The notes: generated by a model from the letters alone, not told the origin. DNA of 64,000 nucleotides from Panagrolaimus kolymaensis (GCA_028622995.1 JAJQJQ010000040.1:310001-374000); one strand, 5' to 3'; positions 45,401 through 57,873 are shown, numbered from the stretch's first letter. Translations and numbers: made by a program.

Positions 45401-48400
45401 TGTCCAGTCATAGTTCATCCTTCACTCACTAAACTTTTGAAAAAGCATCAAACTGAAGGAATCCGGTTTTTGTACAAATGTCTTATTGCAAGTATTGAAA
45501 ATCTTGGTAAGAATGGACCAAATCTCCACACTGGAGCTATTTTAGGTAAGCTTATTTTTGTTACATATTTTAATTATAAACTCTTTTTAAAAAGCAACAT
45601 AAATTTTCACTAAGTTTTTGTTGTAACTATTTGTAATTATTATATTTTTTTGTCACATGATGGTTTATGCAACTTGATTAAATTCAATTTACTTTAATTT
45701 TATGTTTCAAGATTATACTAATATTATTAATTTTTCAGCACATTGCATGGGTTTGGGTAAAACTTTTTCTGTCATTGCCTTCCTTCATACAATTTTGAAT
45801 CATTCGAAAATTAAACTTCACATTCGACGTGTCCTTATTCTCGCTCCTGCTGGTTTGATTCCTAATTGGTGTGCTGAATTTGGAAAATGGTTGGTAAAAA
45901 ATGATCCGATTTTGGATGTTCTCAAAGTTTATGAAGTTTCAACAACTCAAAAAGATTGGAATCAACGTCGACAAAATTTGAAGGAATGGATAAAAGGTGA
46001 TCGAAAGGTTGTTATTATGGGATATGAAATGTTTCGAAATTCTTTCAAAGGCTTAACCCCACATTTATTGACTTCACCAGGTTTGTAAAACACAATTTGT
46101 TTATTCTTAATAAAAATAAATATTACAGGACCTGATATCGTAGTATGTGACGAAGCACATGTTCTAAACTCGTCTTCAACGCAATTATTTGAGGCTGTTA
46201 AAAAAATTTCCACATTAAGAAGAATTTCTCTTACTGGTACTCCTATTCAAAATAAGCTCGATGAATGTAATGTTTTTTTTCACTCTTTTTTTTATTACAT
46301 TTGTTTTTAAGACTATCATATGGTCAACTTTGTAGCACCGGGTATGCTTCCATCTTTAAGGGAATTTCAAAAATTGTTTATTAATCCTATCGATGCTGCT
46401 ACAACTAAAGAAGCCAGTGCATCAGATGCCGAAATCATGAAGAAGAAAGCTGTCGTTTTGTGGAAACAATTGGAAATGGTCATGAATCGTCAAAATTTCT
46501 CAATTTTATCAAAGATTTTACCCGAGAAAAAAGAATATGTTATTTTTCTTCGTTTGTCTCTACCTCAACTTGAACTCTACGGACGATATATGGAACTCCA
46601 AGGTGATCGTAATATGTTAGCTCAGCAAAAGGCGTTTGCTCAAGAACACACTCTTTATCGCATTGGAGCTTATCCTTATTTGGTTAAAATGTGCGAAAAA
46701 TCGGAAAAGAAAAATGATGCAAAAGGAAAAGATTCTCGTTCTTTAGGTGATTGGTATTCTGGCATTCTAAAGAAACATGGTTGCACTGCAGACGCATTTC
46801 ATACAGGAAATAAACTTTTATTTGTTCTTGAACTTTTAAAATGGTTTGAAAAACTTGGAGAGAAAACGTAAGTTTTTACTTATAATCTTAAATATATTTC
46901 ATACTGTGTTTACAGAATCATTTTCACACATTATGTTGAAGTCGTTGATGTTTTGGTAAGATTATAAAGTTTTTTCATCGATAAATTTAAATATTTTTTA
47001 GGTTCGGATGCTAGAAGCGAAAAGTAAAAAATGGTTCTCAGATAGACCTAACGTTTCTAATGAATGCAAAAATTGGGGATGGCAAAGGTTAGTTTAAAAT
47101 GTCTTTATAACTTTTAAATTTTGCTTTTTAGGGACACTGATTACTATTTAATCCAAGGAAGCACTCCAGCAGCAAAACGATACAACATGATACAAAAATT
47201 TAATGATCCTCTCAATAAGCGTGGTCGTTTGTTTTTCTGTACTGATGCTGGCTCAATTGGTACCAATATGACAGGTAAAAATATAGTTTGAATATTTTTT
47301 ATTCATCTTTTATTTTAAGGTGGAACGCGAGTTATCCTTTTTGAAGCTAAGCATAATCCTGCAAAAGAAGTTCAAGCTATTTTCCGCTCATACCGTATTG
47401 GTCAAAACAAACCTGTGCATGTTTATCGCTTAATTTCACAAGTATGTCTTGTATAACTTTTTAATCTCTTTCATATTTACCGTTTAGGGAACAATGGAAG
47501 ATTGTATTTTTAAACGTCAAATTGTCAAACAACAGATCACAGCTCGAGTTCTCGATAATGAGGGAGCGAGCCGAACCATCCAACGCACAGATATTGACGA
47601 ATTGTTGCGTTTTCATCCATCGCCGCAAGATGTTAATTTTACAACACAACCTGATTACCATCCTACTGGTGATAATGAGTTCGATGATTTTTGTTTATCG
47701 CATCGTAATATCATTGTTGAAATTAAGGATCATGATAGTATGATTGCTTTTAATGAAGATGAAAAACTCTCGGTAGAAGTTTGTACTTTTATTTTCTTCC
47801 ATTATATTTTCTTTTTGTTATTTAGGCTGGTGAAAACGAATGGAAAGATCATCTTCGGAAATCTTGTTCTCTTCCTTTACAAGATGAAGTTTTTAAAAAC
47901 ATTCAAGAAGAAGAAGCTTCTGTTTCTGTTCAATCAATTGATGACGGTGAAAATCAAGGGGCAAACTCAACGCAAAATGTTCATGGCACTTCTTCATTTC
48001 CAACATTGCAAAATACGAATGCTCGGCTTCCGTTTTTACAAAAAGGTGATACTCCTCGTCCACTTCTGAAACCATCTCGCTCTCGTTCACAATTTGTTCG
48101 CCCATCTCAAGGAATTTCTCTTGCTCAAAATGTAACTCCGCTTCCAAGACCTCGTATGCCATCTTTGTCTTCTGTAACTGCTTTACGTCCTGGAACTATG
48201 CCTTTTCAACCAAGAGCAAATATCAATGCTGTTCGTTCTTCACATTCTGTTTTACATCCTACGCTTGCATCATCTGCGAAGAAGGCTCCAAAAAGGCGTG
48301 TGTCTCCTGATGTAATTACATTGGAAGATGAAAATGATGAAGATGCTCCTAACCGTCCAAAATCCATGAAATTCGGTCCAAAAGAATCTAATTCATCAAG

Positions 48401-48410
48401 AAAACCTTGA
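42477..48410 (+). CDS. Divergent ATRX/ARIP4-family SNF2 ATPase (paralog 1)
   Basis: About 1,600 residues in some 20 exons. The first 800 or more residues are acidic, Ser/Asp/Glu-rich and low complexity, with no ADD finger. The SNF2 ATPase begins after VHPSLTKLLKKHQTEGIRFL. It has AHCMGLGKTFSVIAFLHTIL (Walker A), VVCDEAHVLNSSST (DEAH), RRISLTGTPIQNKLDEYYHM, then ATRX-specific KKKAVVLWKQLEMVMNRQNF. The second lobe has IIFTHYVEVVDVL, DYYLIQGSTPAAKRYNMIQK, FFCTDAGSIGTNMTGGTRVI and AIFRSYRIGQNKPVHVYRL. All helicase motifs are intact. The tail is Pro/Ser-rich and carries VITLEDENDED, a good SUMO-interacting motif. ATRX family members remodel heterochromatin and load H3.3; this copy's role is not known. 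It is followed in tandem by a second, more canonical ATRX. Confidence 0.82.
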
Positions 48411-48726
48411 TTTTCATCTGTTTTTTATTTTGTTTCTTTGTATGAATAATAAAATATTGTTTTCATTTGTTTTCTTTAATTATTAATGAGGTTTTAAACC
48501 GTTTTCTTATTTCTTATATGATGCTTCAAAATTCATGACATAAAACTCCATTATGCTTCTATGCATAAGTCTCAACGCGAAAACGTTCTCTCGCGCTCAG
48601 TTGATTGCAAGGTTTTTTTGTTAGTTGTTGTTCATATCTTGTTGTTTAGCAAGTGTCCACGTGTTAATAAATATTTGTTAAATATTCTTCTTCACAAATC
48701 ATTAATCATATAAGCTTTTTTAGGTA
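48411..48726. other. Gap between the two ATRX-family genes
   Basis: Contains AATAAAATATTG near 48448, a good poly(A) signal for paralog 1. GCTTTTTTAG ends 3 nt before the ATG of paralog 2, an acceptor-like site fitting a trans-spliced downstream gene or a spliced leader. Confidence 0.45.
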
Positions 48727-51700
48727 ATGAAAAGACTAGAGAATAATACTGCAAGCTCCAATCGCCATACTGGTTCAAGTCCATTCGTGGATGAAATGGA
48801 AGTTTCGGGATATGTTGACGAAAATCAAACTAATAACGTGAGTTTTTATCTATTTTTAAAAATTAGTGTAAAATATAATCAAATTTATAAAACCTTGATT
48901 TTGCATTTCTTACGCTTTGTTTTAGATCGCTGTTGAAAGTAATATTACAACTTCAGGAACTTCGAATGTTATACATACAGGTAGGTATTAGTTACCTTAA
49001 TGGTTTCATTTCTTATTTTACATTCATATTTTAGAATGTGGAAAAGCTCTCGATCTTTCTAAAATTTCTCGGGTTTTAATACCTGTTGAAAACACTTCAC
49101 GGTTTGTTAAAGCAATCAATATGGGAAAAGAATCGGTTGGTTTTCAAATATTTTTTTACCATTATAATATGATGTTTTTAAAGGATCCTAAGACAAGAAA
49201 TATGGATAAAAAGAAGACTACTGGAAATCTGATTATTACTATTGATTCAAGTACAGATAATGAGGATATAAGACAATCAGCATCTTCTCAAGAAGACATT
49301 CCTCGTCGAACATCTCGAAAGGCTCTTAGTCATTCAAGAAGCAACAGTAATTCACCAAGAAAACCTGCTTACAAAAGATCACAAATTCTTAGCAGCTCTG
49401 ATGAAGAAGTCGAAGTCCTTAGTATTAAAAAGAAGAGACGCCTTATTTTCAGTGATGACGAAGAAGAGGAACCACAATTGCTTGATTCTGATAATTCGTA
49501 TGTTTCCAAAGATGGTAAGAAAAGAAAACGACGATCAAGAAAAATCAAATCTAAAGAAGAACTTGCTACAGAAACGGTGAGTATTTTTTGTTATTTTAAT
49601 ACTTACAAAATATTAACATTTCCAGCTCGATGCTGAAGAAGCAGAAATACAACGTCGTGATCGACTTGCTGTAAAGCAAAAAGAATTTAATGGAATTGAA
49701 TATGAAACTGTATCAGCTAATGATGGTACTTCTCTTCTCCAAAAATTGAAGCAAGTGGTTCTCGATCCTGATAGCAACAATCGAAAGCCAATTCCTGTAA
49801 AAGTTCATCCATTGCTTTGTCGGGTTTTAAAATCTCATCAAGCTGAAGGTATTCAATTTATGTATGAAAATACTTTTGAAAATCTTGAACGATTCCGAAG
49901 AGGTGATCCTGGTGGTGGTGGAATTTTGGCTCATTGTATGGGTAAGTTGATTAAATAAAATGCTTTGTAAAGGCGGTGGCTTGTTGCATAAATAACTTTG
50001 CCACTAAGAAAAACTGCTTTTTTGTATAATTAATTTTGTTTGTTTTTTAGGCCTTGGAAAAACTTTGCAAGTTGTTGCATTTATTCATACCATTTTAAAT
50101 CACAAGGAAATATCAAAAAAGATCTCAAAGGTTCTTATTGTGGTTCCGAAAAACGTTGTTCTAAATTGGAGAAATGAATTCAATAAATGGCTTGAGCCTC
50201 ATCGACTTGATACATTTCCTATTTATGAACTTGATTCTTTCAAACAAGATGGTGATCGTTTAAGCTGTCTTCGGAATTGGAAAAGCGAAGATGGACCTTC
50301 TGTGATGATAGTATGTTTTTTTATAATGCGATCAAACTTATCATATATATTTATTTTTTTAGATCGGATATGATATGTTTAGACTTTTAACTCAAAGTCC
50401 AGAAGACCGCCGATTTTTATTAAAGAAATCAAAAAAGCCTCCACCAAAGCCTAAAAAACTTACCTCGAAGCAAAAAAAATTTGTTAAAAATCAAGAAGAA
50501 TACCGTAAACTCTTGCAAAATCCTGGTCCTGATATAGTTATTTGCGATGAAGGCCATAAGTTAAAGAATGATGAAACCGTCTTGACTCAAACAATGTTGA
50601 AGATTAACACCAAACGTCGTATTTGTCTTACTGGAACACCTCTACAAAATAATCTCAAAGAATACTATGTTATGGTTTGTTTTTGAATTGTTTCTTTTTT
50701 AGTAATTCTTTTAATTGTTTTAGATTTCCTTTGTTAAACCTGGTTTACTTGGTAATAAAGTTGAATTTGCAAATCAGTAAGTTTTTGTTTTTACTAATCT
50801 GTTCCTCTTTTATTAAAGAAAATGTTTAGATTTGAAAATCCAATTGAACATGGACGAACTAAAGATGCTAGCCCTTTTGACGTTCGTTTAATGAAAAAAC
50901 GATGCTTTGTTCTTTTTGATCGTTTGAAGCATGTCGTTCAACGAAAGGATATTTCTGTTCTTAAACAAGAGATTCCGGGAAAAATGGAATATGTCTTAAA
51001 TGGTTGGTTTGCTTTGGACATCAATCCAAAAAAATTTCTTAATTTTTAGTTCGATTAACGGAACCTCAAGTTCAACTTTATCAACTGTTCTTGTCTATGA
51101 TTGATAAAGCAGGTGGTGCTAATCTTCGCCAACGATTGTTCTCAGACTATTATATTTTTTCTCGAATTTGGACTCATCCTTATCAGATTATTCATCACGA
51201 AAATGAAAAACATCTTAAAGAATTGAAAAATTGTGATAGTTTCATTGAAGATGACGATGAAATTTCTTTAGCTTCTGACGGCGATTCTGAGTATGTTTTT
51301 TGGATGAAATATATTATAATTTGTGAAATTTTAGCGAAAATAGTGATTATGAAGTATCTACTGTTAATCGTGCCACTCGACGTTCAAATAGATTAGCTGG
51401 TGATGTTTCTCCTCTACGACCTCGTTCGCCATCACCTACTCCAGGAGTCTCTGGTATGCTTTGTTGTTTGTTTTGTTGGAATTGTTATTTACAATCATTT
51501 AGGTTGGTGGTCTCAGTATGTCACTCAAGAAGATCAGTTTAACGTAGAAATGAGTAACAAATTACTAATCCTTTTCGACATTATTAAGCGTTGTGAAGCT
51601 ATTGGTGATAAACTGTTTGTTTCAATTATTTTTTTTTATTTTTTATTAAATAATTTTCAGGCTTGTCTTTTCACAATCTCTTGAATCTTTGCGTCTTATT

Positions 51701-53094
51701 TCCACCTTTCTTGAAGAATATGATAAAACTGGTAAATGGTTCGTTGATGGTCATGAATGCCTTGCCGCAAAAGGCGAAAAATGGGGATGGAAGAAAGGTA
51801 GTGATTACCTCGTTATCGATGGCAAGGTAAACGCGCATGATCGAGAAAATATTCAATCTCGCTTCAATAACAAGAAGAACCTTCGAAGTCGATTGATCTT
51901 AATTTCCACTCGTGCTGGTTCCCTCGGTTTGTTACCATTATTATTATTTTTTCTTATGATTTTTTTACAGGAACAAATATGGTTGCCGCTAATCGTGTTG
52001 TAATCTTTGATTCTTGTTGGAATCCAAGTCATGATACTCAAAGTCTATTCCGTGTTTACCGTATTGGACAAACTAAGCCTGTTTTTATCTATCGTTTAGT
52101 CGCTTATGGCACTATGGAACATTGTATCTACAAGCGTCAAGTTACAAAGGACTCAACGTCAATGCGGGTTATCGATGAAGCTCAAATCCAAAGACATTTT
52201 CTAAATCGGGATTTAGAGGTTCTGTACACTTTAGAACATAAACCATATGATGAAAACGAAAGCTACTCCATGGTACCTCCGAAAGACCGTTTACTTGGTG
52301 AACTCATACTCAAAAATCCTGCTGCTATTGTCGATTACATCGTTCATGAAAATCTTTTTGAAAATCTTGAAGACGAAAAACTGACTCTTGAAGAAAGAAA
52401 GTAAGTATTTTTATCATCATTACAAAGCAGCATGTTAAAAAAATTATTGTATTTTCAGAGAAGCTTGGGAAGAATATACGAACTCTAAAAAGACTGGTAA
52501 GCCCCAGATTGATATTCTCAAGGGTTCTACAAATCTTCACAATGACATGCCAGATACTTTTATGAATGCAAACACATCGTCTAATTCTATAAATGATGTT
52601 GCTGTTGGTAAGTAATTTTCTCTAATTTTCTTATAATCTTTTAAAATCATATTCTAAAATCTTTTATCGAATTTTTTCTATAGATTTCTCTTTGTCTCGT
52701 CATATTTTGAACGATGCCATTTATACGAGTGCTTTGGGTGCTGGACTGGACTTAAAACAAGCAACATCTGTCACTTGTATCAAACTTATGCTTCATTTAC
52801 TTTTGGATCAATTACCTCCTCATGCGAGAGATGGCATTTCAGAATTTGGTACCATGATAAATGAAATTCTTGGTGTAAGGATTTTTACAACATAATATAT
52901 CAAATGAATGTTTTAATTTTCAGAATGAAGAAACAGCGAGTACTAAAACCGCTAGTATTTTGGATTTGTTTCATACATTATCGGATGTTTTTCGTAAATT
53001 CTATGCTACAAGGGGCTTACTCGAACATTATTATAAAAGCTCACCTTGGCTTGCTCCTGATTCTCGTCCTGTTTCATCCACTTTGAATAAATAA
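48727..53094 (+). CDS. xnp-1: ATRX/XNP chromatin remodeller (paralog 2, canonical)
   Basis: About 1,150 residues in 17 exons. The N-terminus is Ser/Lys-rich with [20 protein letters not shown] and a basic nuclear-localisation stretch ([15 protein letters not shown]). As in other invertebrate XNP proteins there is no ADD domain. The SNF2 part is typical: [74 protein letters not shown] (DEGH box, as in ATRX), [19 protein letters not shown], then [20 protein letters not shown] and [20 protein letters not shown]. Lobe 2 shows [79 protein letters not shown] and [14 protein letters not shown]. All are close to human ATRX. It likely remodels repetitive chromatin and represses transcription. Introns are 45-110 nt. 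Confidence 0.92.
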
Positions 53095-53532
53095 TCTTTA
53101 TCAAGTGTGTAATTTGTTTTGTTGAATTTTTAAATAAAATGCTGTTTATTATTTATTCTCAATTGTAAATTTAAAAAAATGATATCAGTTATCATGATTG
53201 GCTGATAATTATTAGAATTTTGTCATAATTTTTATGCAATGGCTATCGTGTTTGCTTGTTTTTATGATTACTTCCCGAAATGTCTTAATTCTAAAGAGCA
53301 CGTACAGCATGTAATATTTTAGGGGAATTATTTTCAAAATTTGAACAACTTCGCGGGATATTTCATTGCTCGTCCACATGATGCGATAACAAGTATCTCT
53401 ATCAAAAAAAAAATCAAAGCAAGTTAAAACGCATTCAGATTTATTAAATATCAGCGATAGTTGTTTTCCTATCGAAGATCATAACAAGAACAAGACATAA
53501 ATAAAGTGAAACATAATAAACACAAAACAAGA
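53095..53532. other. Convergent 3' flanks of ATRX paralog 2 and Ku70
   Basis: Contains AATAAA-type signals on the plus side near 53135. Nothing else seen. Confidence 0.4.
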
Positions 53533-55601
53533 TCAAGGAAGTATTGCGGCAAGAGCTTCTGCTTCTTCTTTGGCACGATCAGTTTTTTCAAAGTAAGACT
53601 CTAAAAAATAAAAAGTTAATTGAAAGCTTTTGTTTCTCAAAAAAAAAAGGGCTAGCGCTTTACTTACTAATTTGATCAAATTCATGATTTTCTTCATAAT
53701 CATTATTTTCAACAGCAAGACCTGAAATTTAAGAAAAGAGATAAACTAATACATAAAACCAAAATATCACTTACCTTCTAAAACCCAATAATGCTTTTGC
53801 AAAGTAGGATTTGAGAAAGCTTCAGGATAATACGGAGCAGTGAGCTTTTCAATGAATGCTTCGGCCGCATTTACTTGTTCAGTATTTGGTTCAGGCCAAT
53901 CTCCTTCGAGCTTTGATTGTAAATTTCTTTTGTCTTCTGCGAATGGAAGTTGAATAACATGAAAGCCTTCATAAAAATAATCTTCGACGTCCGTTACCAT
54001 TGATTCAGGATCACCTTTACGTTGAGGAATCAAAGCAACAAGCTTAGGCATTGTACTTTTCTTTAAAACAAAGCGGGCAAGGATAAAGAGATCTCTTGCT
54101 AAACATCGAGAATGAAGAGCACGATACATGACAGCACTTCCATTAACAAGCTTTTCATTTGGCCATAAAAACTGTAAATTGTGTGTTAAGTTAGAGAAAT
54201 GTGATATCAAGAAGAATGCGTCATCGACACAAACATACAACGATGTTAATGAATAATAAAATGTTTGGCTTCATTTTATCATTTCTTCTTTATTTTATTA
54301 GATTGCATGAAACAGCAATGCGAAAATAGTAAAGAGAAAACGTGGCTTACTTGTGTTGGACCCATTTGATGGCTAGTCTTTAAAAATTTCATAGGCTTAA
54401 AGCCGATAATATAGACACCAGGATTATCAATGCGTTTCATTTTATCATATTCATCTTTGCTGAATTCAATATCGGTGCCACCAACTCGGAGAGTACGTTT
54501 AATCTTATTGGGATCAACAGTTTCACGAACAGCTAATGGATCGCCATCATCGTTCTCATCACCAGTAATTCTTGAAAGCGACATTTTTTCAGTTAAAGTT
54601 GGCTGTTTGACGATACGAGTTTTACATTGTACGCGTTTGTTGTTATCTGCATTTAAGTATTCCCCAGTCTCACGTTTTTGTTCAGCAATAAGATAAAAGA
54701 CCGAAACAGCGAGATTGATATTATTTCCAAAATGCATCGATAAGGTCGTTGATGGACGCCTAGCAATATTACGACGCTTGATTCCAGTTGCAAGCTTTTC
54801 TGATGAGTTAAACACTTCTGTTACCACTCCTAATGAACGCTAAAGTAATCCAATTAAAAAATAACAAACATTAGCAAAAGAATGTTACCCAAAGGCCTCC
54901 AATGTCTTCTTCGCCCAAGAGCATATGAGTAATTTGAATTCCATCAGCTTTGACATTTTTAATTTCTGATCTAATTTTTACCATTGTGTCATTCTCATAT
55001 TCATCCAAAAATTGATTGCGGGAAAAAACAAAGATAGCTTTCTTTTGAGCATTTACACTATAACTTGCTTTTGTTTACCTATAAATAATAGGAAATAACT
55101 CACTCATGACGGAAACTTCGTTGAATAAGCCATAAAAGCTGGGAGTAGTCACTTAAGCCAGAACCTCCAAGCGTATTTTTAAAGAATTCTTTACGTTCCT
55201 TGTCATCTTTGATGAGTCCATCAATTTGTTTTACAGCATAATCATCAAGCGACTTCATGAATCCATCTTCATTATAGTCAAGCATGTTTCGATAAACAAA
55301 GATGTTGTCAAGAGATTGAGCTTGAATGTTTGTTTTAGCAGTGTTAAAAAAGATGATTCCAACCATATATCGAAGATCGGCTGAGCAACAGATAAGATTC
55401 ATTTCATTACGGATTGCCTGAAAAGAATCTTTTATTTTGAACAGATATTTGAAAAAAACTGATTACTTGGAGAGCAATAACCATATGAGTTCGATTTTTC
55501 TCATCATCTTCATTAACTTCAAACATATAATCTCTACAATCAACACAAAAGATAGTTCCTTGCCTACCAGCATCAGGTTGAAGTGAAAAATTGGAAGTCA
55601 T
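53533..55601 (-). CDS. cku-70: Ku70 (XRCC6), DNA end-binding subunit for non-homologous end joining
   Basis: About 540 residues in seven or eight exons. The N-terminal vWA-like domain reads GTIFCVDCRDYMFEVNEDDE, then MNLICCSADLRYMVGIIFFN with LDNIFVYRNMLDYNEDGF, typical of Ku70, and KKAIFVFSRNQFLDEYENDT. The central beta-barrel has KRTLRVGGTDIEFSKDEYDK, then NPGVYIIGFKPMKFLKTSHQ, FLWPNEKLVNGSAVMYRALH, and KKSTMPKLVALIPQRKGD. This matches the Ku core GFKP...L...P...GS...L, ending in VALIPQ. The C-terminal arm has FHVIQLPFAEDKRNL and PYYPEAFSNPTLQKHYWVLE. The last 60 residues are helical and acidic, and the SAP domain that ends vertebrate Ku70 is not visible. Start MTSNFSLQPDAGRQG; an acceptor-like TTGTTTTAAG lies 19 nt upstream. 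It is the last gene of a three-gene minus-strand cluster. Confidence 0.9.
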
Positions 55602-55765
55602 CAATGCGATCAGATGATACCTTAAAACAAAGTGATTAATAAACACGAATTAAAAAGAAGAGAGAAGATAAATGTTATTTGATAGAAAACAAGTGTAAAA
55701 AACCGAACACATTAAAAAAAAGTTCACTGTTTATTATTTTAAAAAAACGACATAAAAAGTTTATG

Positions 55766-56462
55766 CTAAATGTTTTGATGATGAAATATATTCGTTTGAG
55801 ATAAATTGACAGATGAAGAAAGCATTGAATCAAATAATACCTAAAAAACTTGTCATTAAGTCATAGAATAAATTAATAAACGTACTTCAGCTCCAGAATA
55901 ATCAACGATGCCTACAGCTCCAATACTTCGTGGTTTATTGAAAATTCTTGCAAGTTTTGATCTTTTTAATGCAATTATTTGTGGAATTCCATTTTCTCGA
56001 CATTTTTCACTGGTTTCTTTAATTAATTTATGGAGTTCAGATTCTTCTAAAAAATAAATTCTTTCAAGTTGAATAAAATGGAAGATAAGGAAACCTGTAA
56101 AACTTTCAATATCTCTGGCGATGATAACAGTTTTGAGCAAATTGCAATCACGTCTAATTTCACGAAACCCATAGAGAATGCGGCGATGAGCTCTAGCCTA
56201 AATTTACTTTAATATAATGGACGCAAAAAATAAATAAGCTACCAACTTTGATTGGATTTTTATCATGAGCGCGATCTTGAAAGAATTTAATTTTCTTCAA
56301 CAAATTTGCAACTGCTTCGTCTAATGATACTTGAAGAGGAGGTTCCGATGATGAAGTTGGAGGAATGGCAACTGCTGAATGGGATTCTCGAAATTGAATA
56401 ACTTCTTTCTTAATTCTTGATGGCTTTTTGGCACCTTTAAGACTCAATATTAAGTTCTCCAT
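55766..56462 (-). CDS. Minimal SECIS-binding protein 2 (SECISBP2), RNA-binding domain only
   Basis: Four exons (56247-56462, 56095-56197, 55886-56046, 55766-55840) join in phase to 184 residues. Residues 1-60 have a short basic region (KGAKKPSRIKKEVIQF), and the rest is the SBP2 RNA-binding domain. That domain has a helix with NLLKKIKFFQDRAHDKNPIK, the block ARAHRRILYGFREIRRDCNL and LKTVIIARDIESFT, the L7Ae core GIPQIIALKRSKLARIFNKP, then SIGAVGIVDYSGAEVLFDSM. Vertebrate SBP2 shows the same order (RRLVFGFREI.., PFVFAL.RK.LGR..NK, VGIFNYFGAE.LF). The protein binds the SECIS element and delivers Sec-tRNA through eEFSec. It is about one fifth the length of the human protein, with no N-terminal regulatory region. 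If the third exon does not splice, it would read nine more residues to a stop at 55856. Confidence 0.82.
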
Positions 56463-56645
56463 CTCTCTTATAAATTATCTGTTTATGCATCCTTAACTCA
56501 TACTTTATAAATCACAAGACATTAGAATCGATCATCGATTCAATAAAACATAAAAAGATTATTTAACACGTTTATTTCAATGCAAAAAATAAGTTATTTA
56601 ACAGATAGCAAATTTTCAAAAATTACAAGAAAACATATAATTAAT

Positions 56646-57873
56646 TTAGAAAGTTTCAGAATCATTCAAGTTTACTTCAGCAGCTTTTTGAACAAGAGCA
56701 TCATTATGAGTTGCTTCAGAATCAGAATGACCATTTCTTTTTTCACCTGTGCCATTATGCTGTTCATTTGCTTCTGGAACTTCTTCATGAACAAGAGCTT
56801 CTTCATCAGCTGCAGTATCAACGTCTAATGGTGCATCTTCAGTCTCGTATAAAATACTAGTAACTTTCTTAACTTCAACTTGAGCGTTTTCACCAAGATC
56901 AGTACATAAAATTTCAACAGCTCGCAATTTGGTGAAATAAAAATCGCGTTCTTTTTCAACAACTTCTACAGATTCTCGGAGCATTGCATTTTCTTGGCAA
57001 AGTTCTTCCATTTGCTTTTTGTGCTTTTCTTCCATAGCAGCAATGGCACCCGTTGATGCACCACCATTGGTAATGGTAGGCGCAGAAGGCTTTTGAGTAG
57101 CGACCTTTTGAGTAGCAGCGGGAGGCTTTTGTGTTGTTGATATTGGAGGAGTCGTTGATGGAGCGGTAGGAGCAACAGACCGACGAGCCATAGAAATACG
57201 AGGAGGAGCAGGACGAGGTGCAGAAGGACGTGCTGGCGCTGGCTTATTACCTCCTGGTAAAGCAGCAGGGAAGTCCTATAATACCAAAATATTTAAGAAA
57301 AAAGATAAAGCAAAAACAAACTTCATAATTTCTTGCAGCTAATGGATCATATTCATGTTCTTCATAATTGGCATCGAAAAATTTTCTGAACCATTGAAGG
57401 AATTCAAAGTTTTCTTGAAATTTAGCTTTTATTAATTTTTCAACAGGAACAGGCTAAAAAAAGGATGAATGTTAAAGCTGCCAATATTAAGGTAGTATTC
57501 TTACTTTGTCAACACCTAATGTCTTCCATGCTTGTTGTAAGATTCTCCAATTATTAATCCAATCGATTTCATGCCGGCTGTTCCATTTGATTTTCTTTAA
57601 TTGAATTGAACCTGAATAATATGCATATGAGAGAGGAAAGATAAAGAAATAAAGTTATATACCTGGGAAAAGCAGATCAGTCATTCCACTGTAAGCAGCT
57701 CCAGTTGACATTTCTTCTATCTTTGTCAAATTTGCATGCAATGAACCATTGACCCATGCTAAAAAAATATGACGTTAAAAGAAGCAAAACCATGGAAAAA
57801 AAAACAAACCTAAGAGTTCATGTCTGGACATCGTCGCTTGGGTTACAGCAGAGAAGAATACATTGACAACCAT
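56646..57873 (-). CDS. ebp-1: EB1/MAPRE microtubule plus-end binding protein
   Basis: Five exons encode about 340 residues. The start [20 protein letters not shown] matches EB proteins (MAVNVYSTSVTSDNLSRHD), so the upstream of two ATGs is chosen. The calponin-homology domain runs to residue 125 with [40 protein letters not shown], and [20 protein letters not shown], then YDPLAARN. A Pro/Ala/Thr-rich basic linker contains [20 protein letters not shown]. The coiled coil and EB-homology four-helix segment is [20 protein letters not shown], then [20 protein letters not shown], which binds SxIP partners. The acidic tail ends NDSETF and lacks the EEY/EEF end that recruits CAP-Gly proteins in vertebrates. 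EB proteins track growing microtubule plus ends. It heads the EB1-SECISBP2-Ku70 minus-strand cluster with gaps of 183 and 164 bp. Confidence 0.92.
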
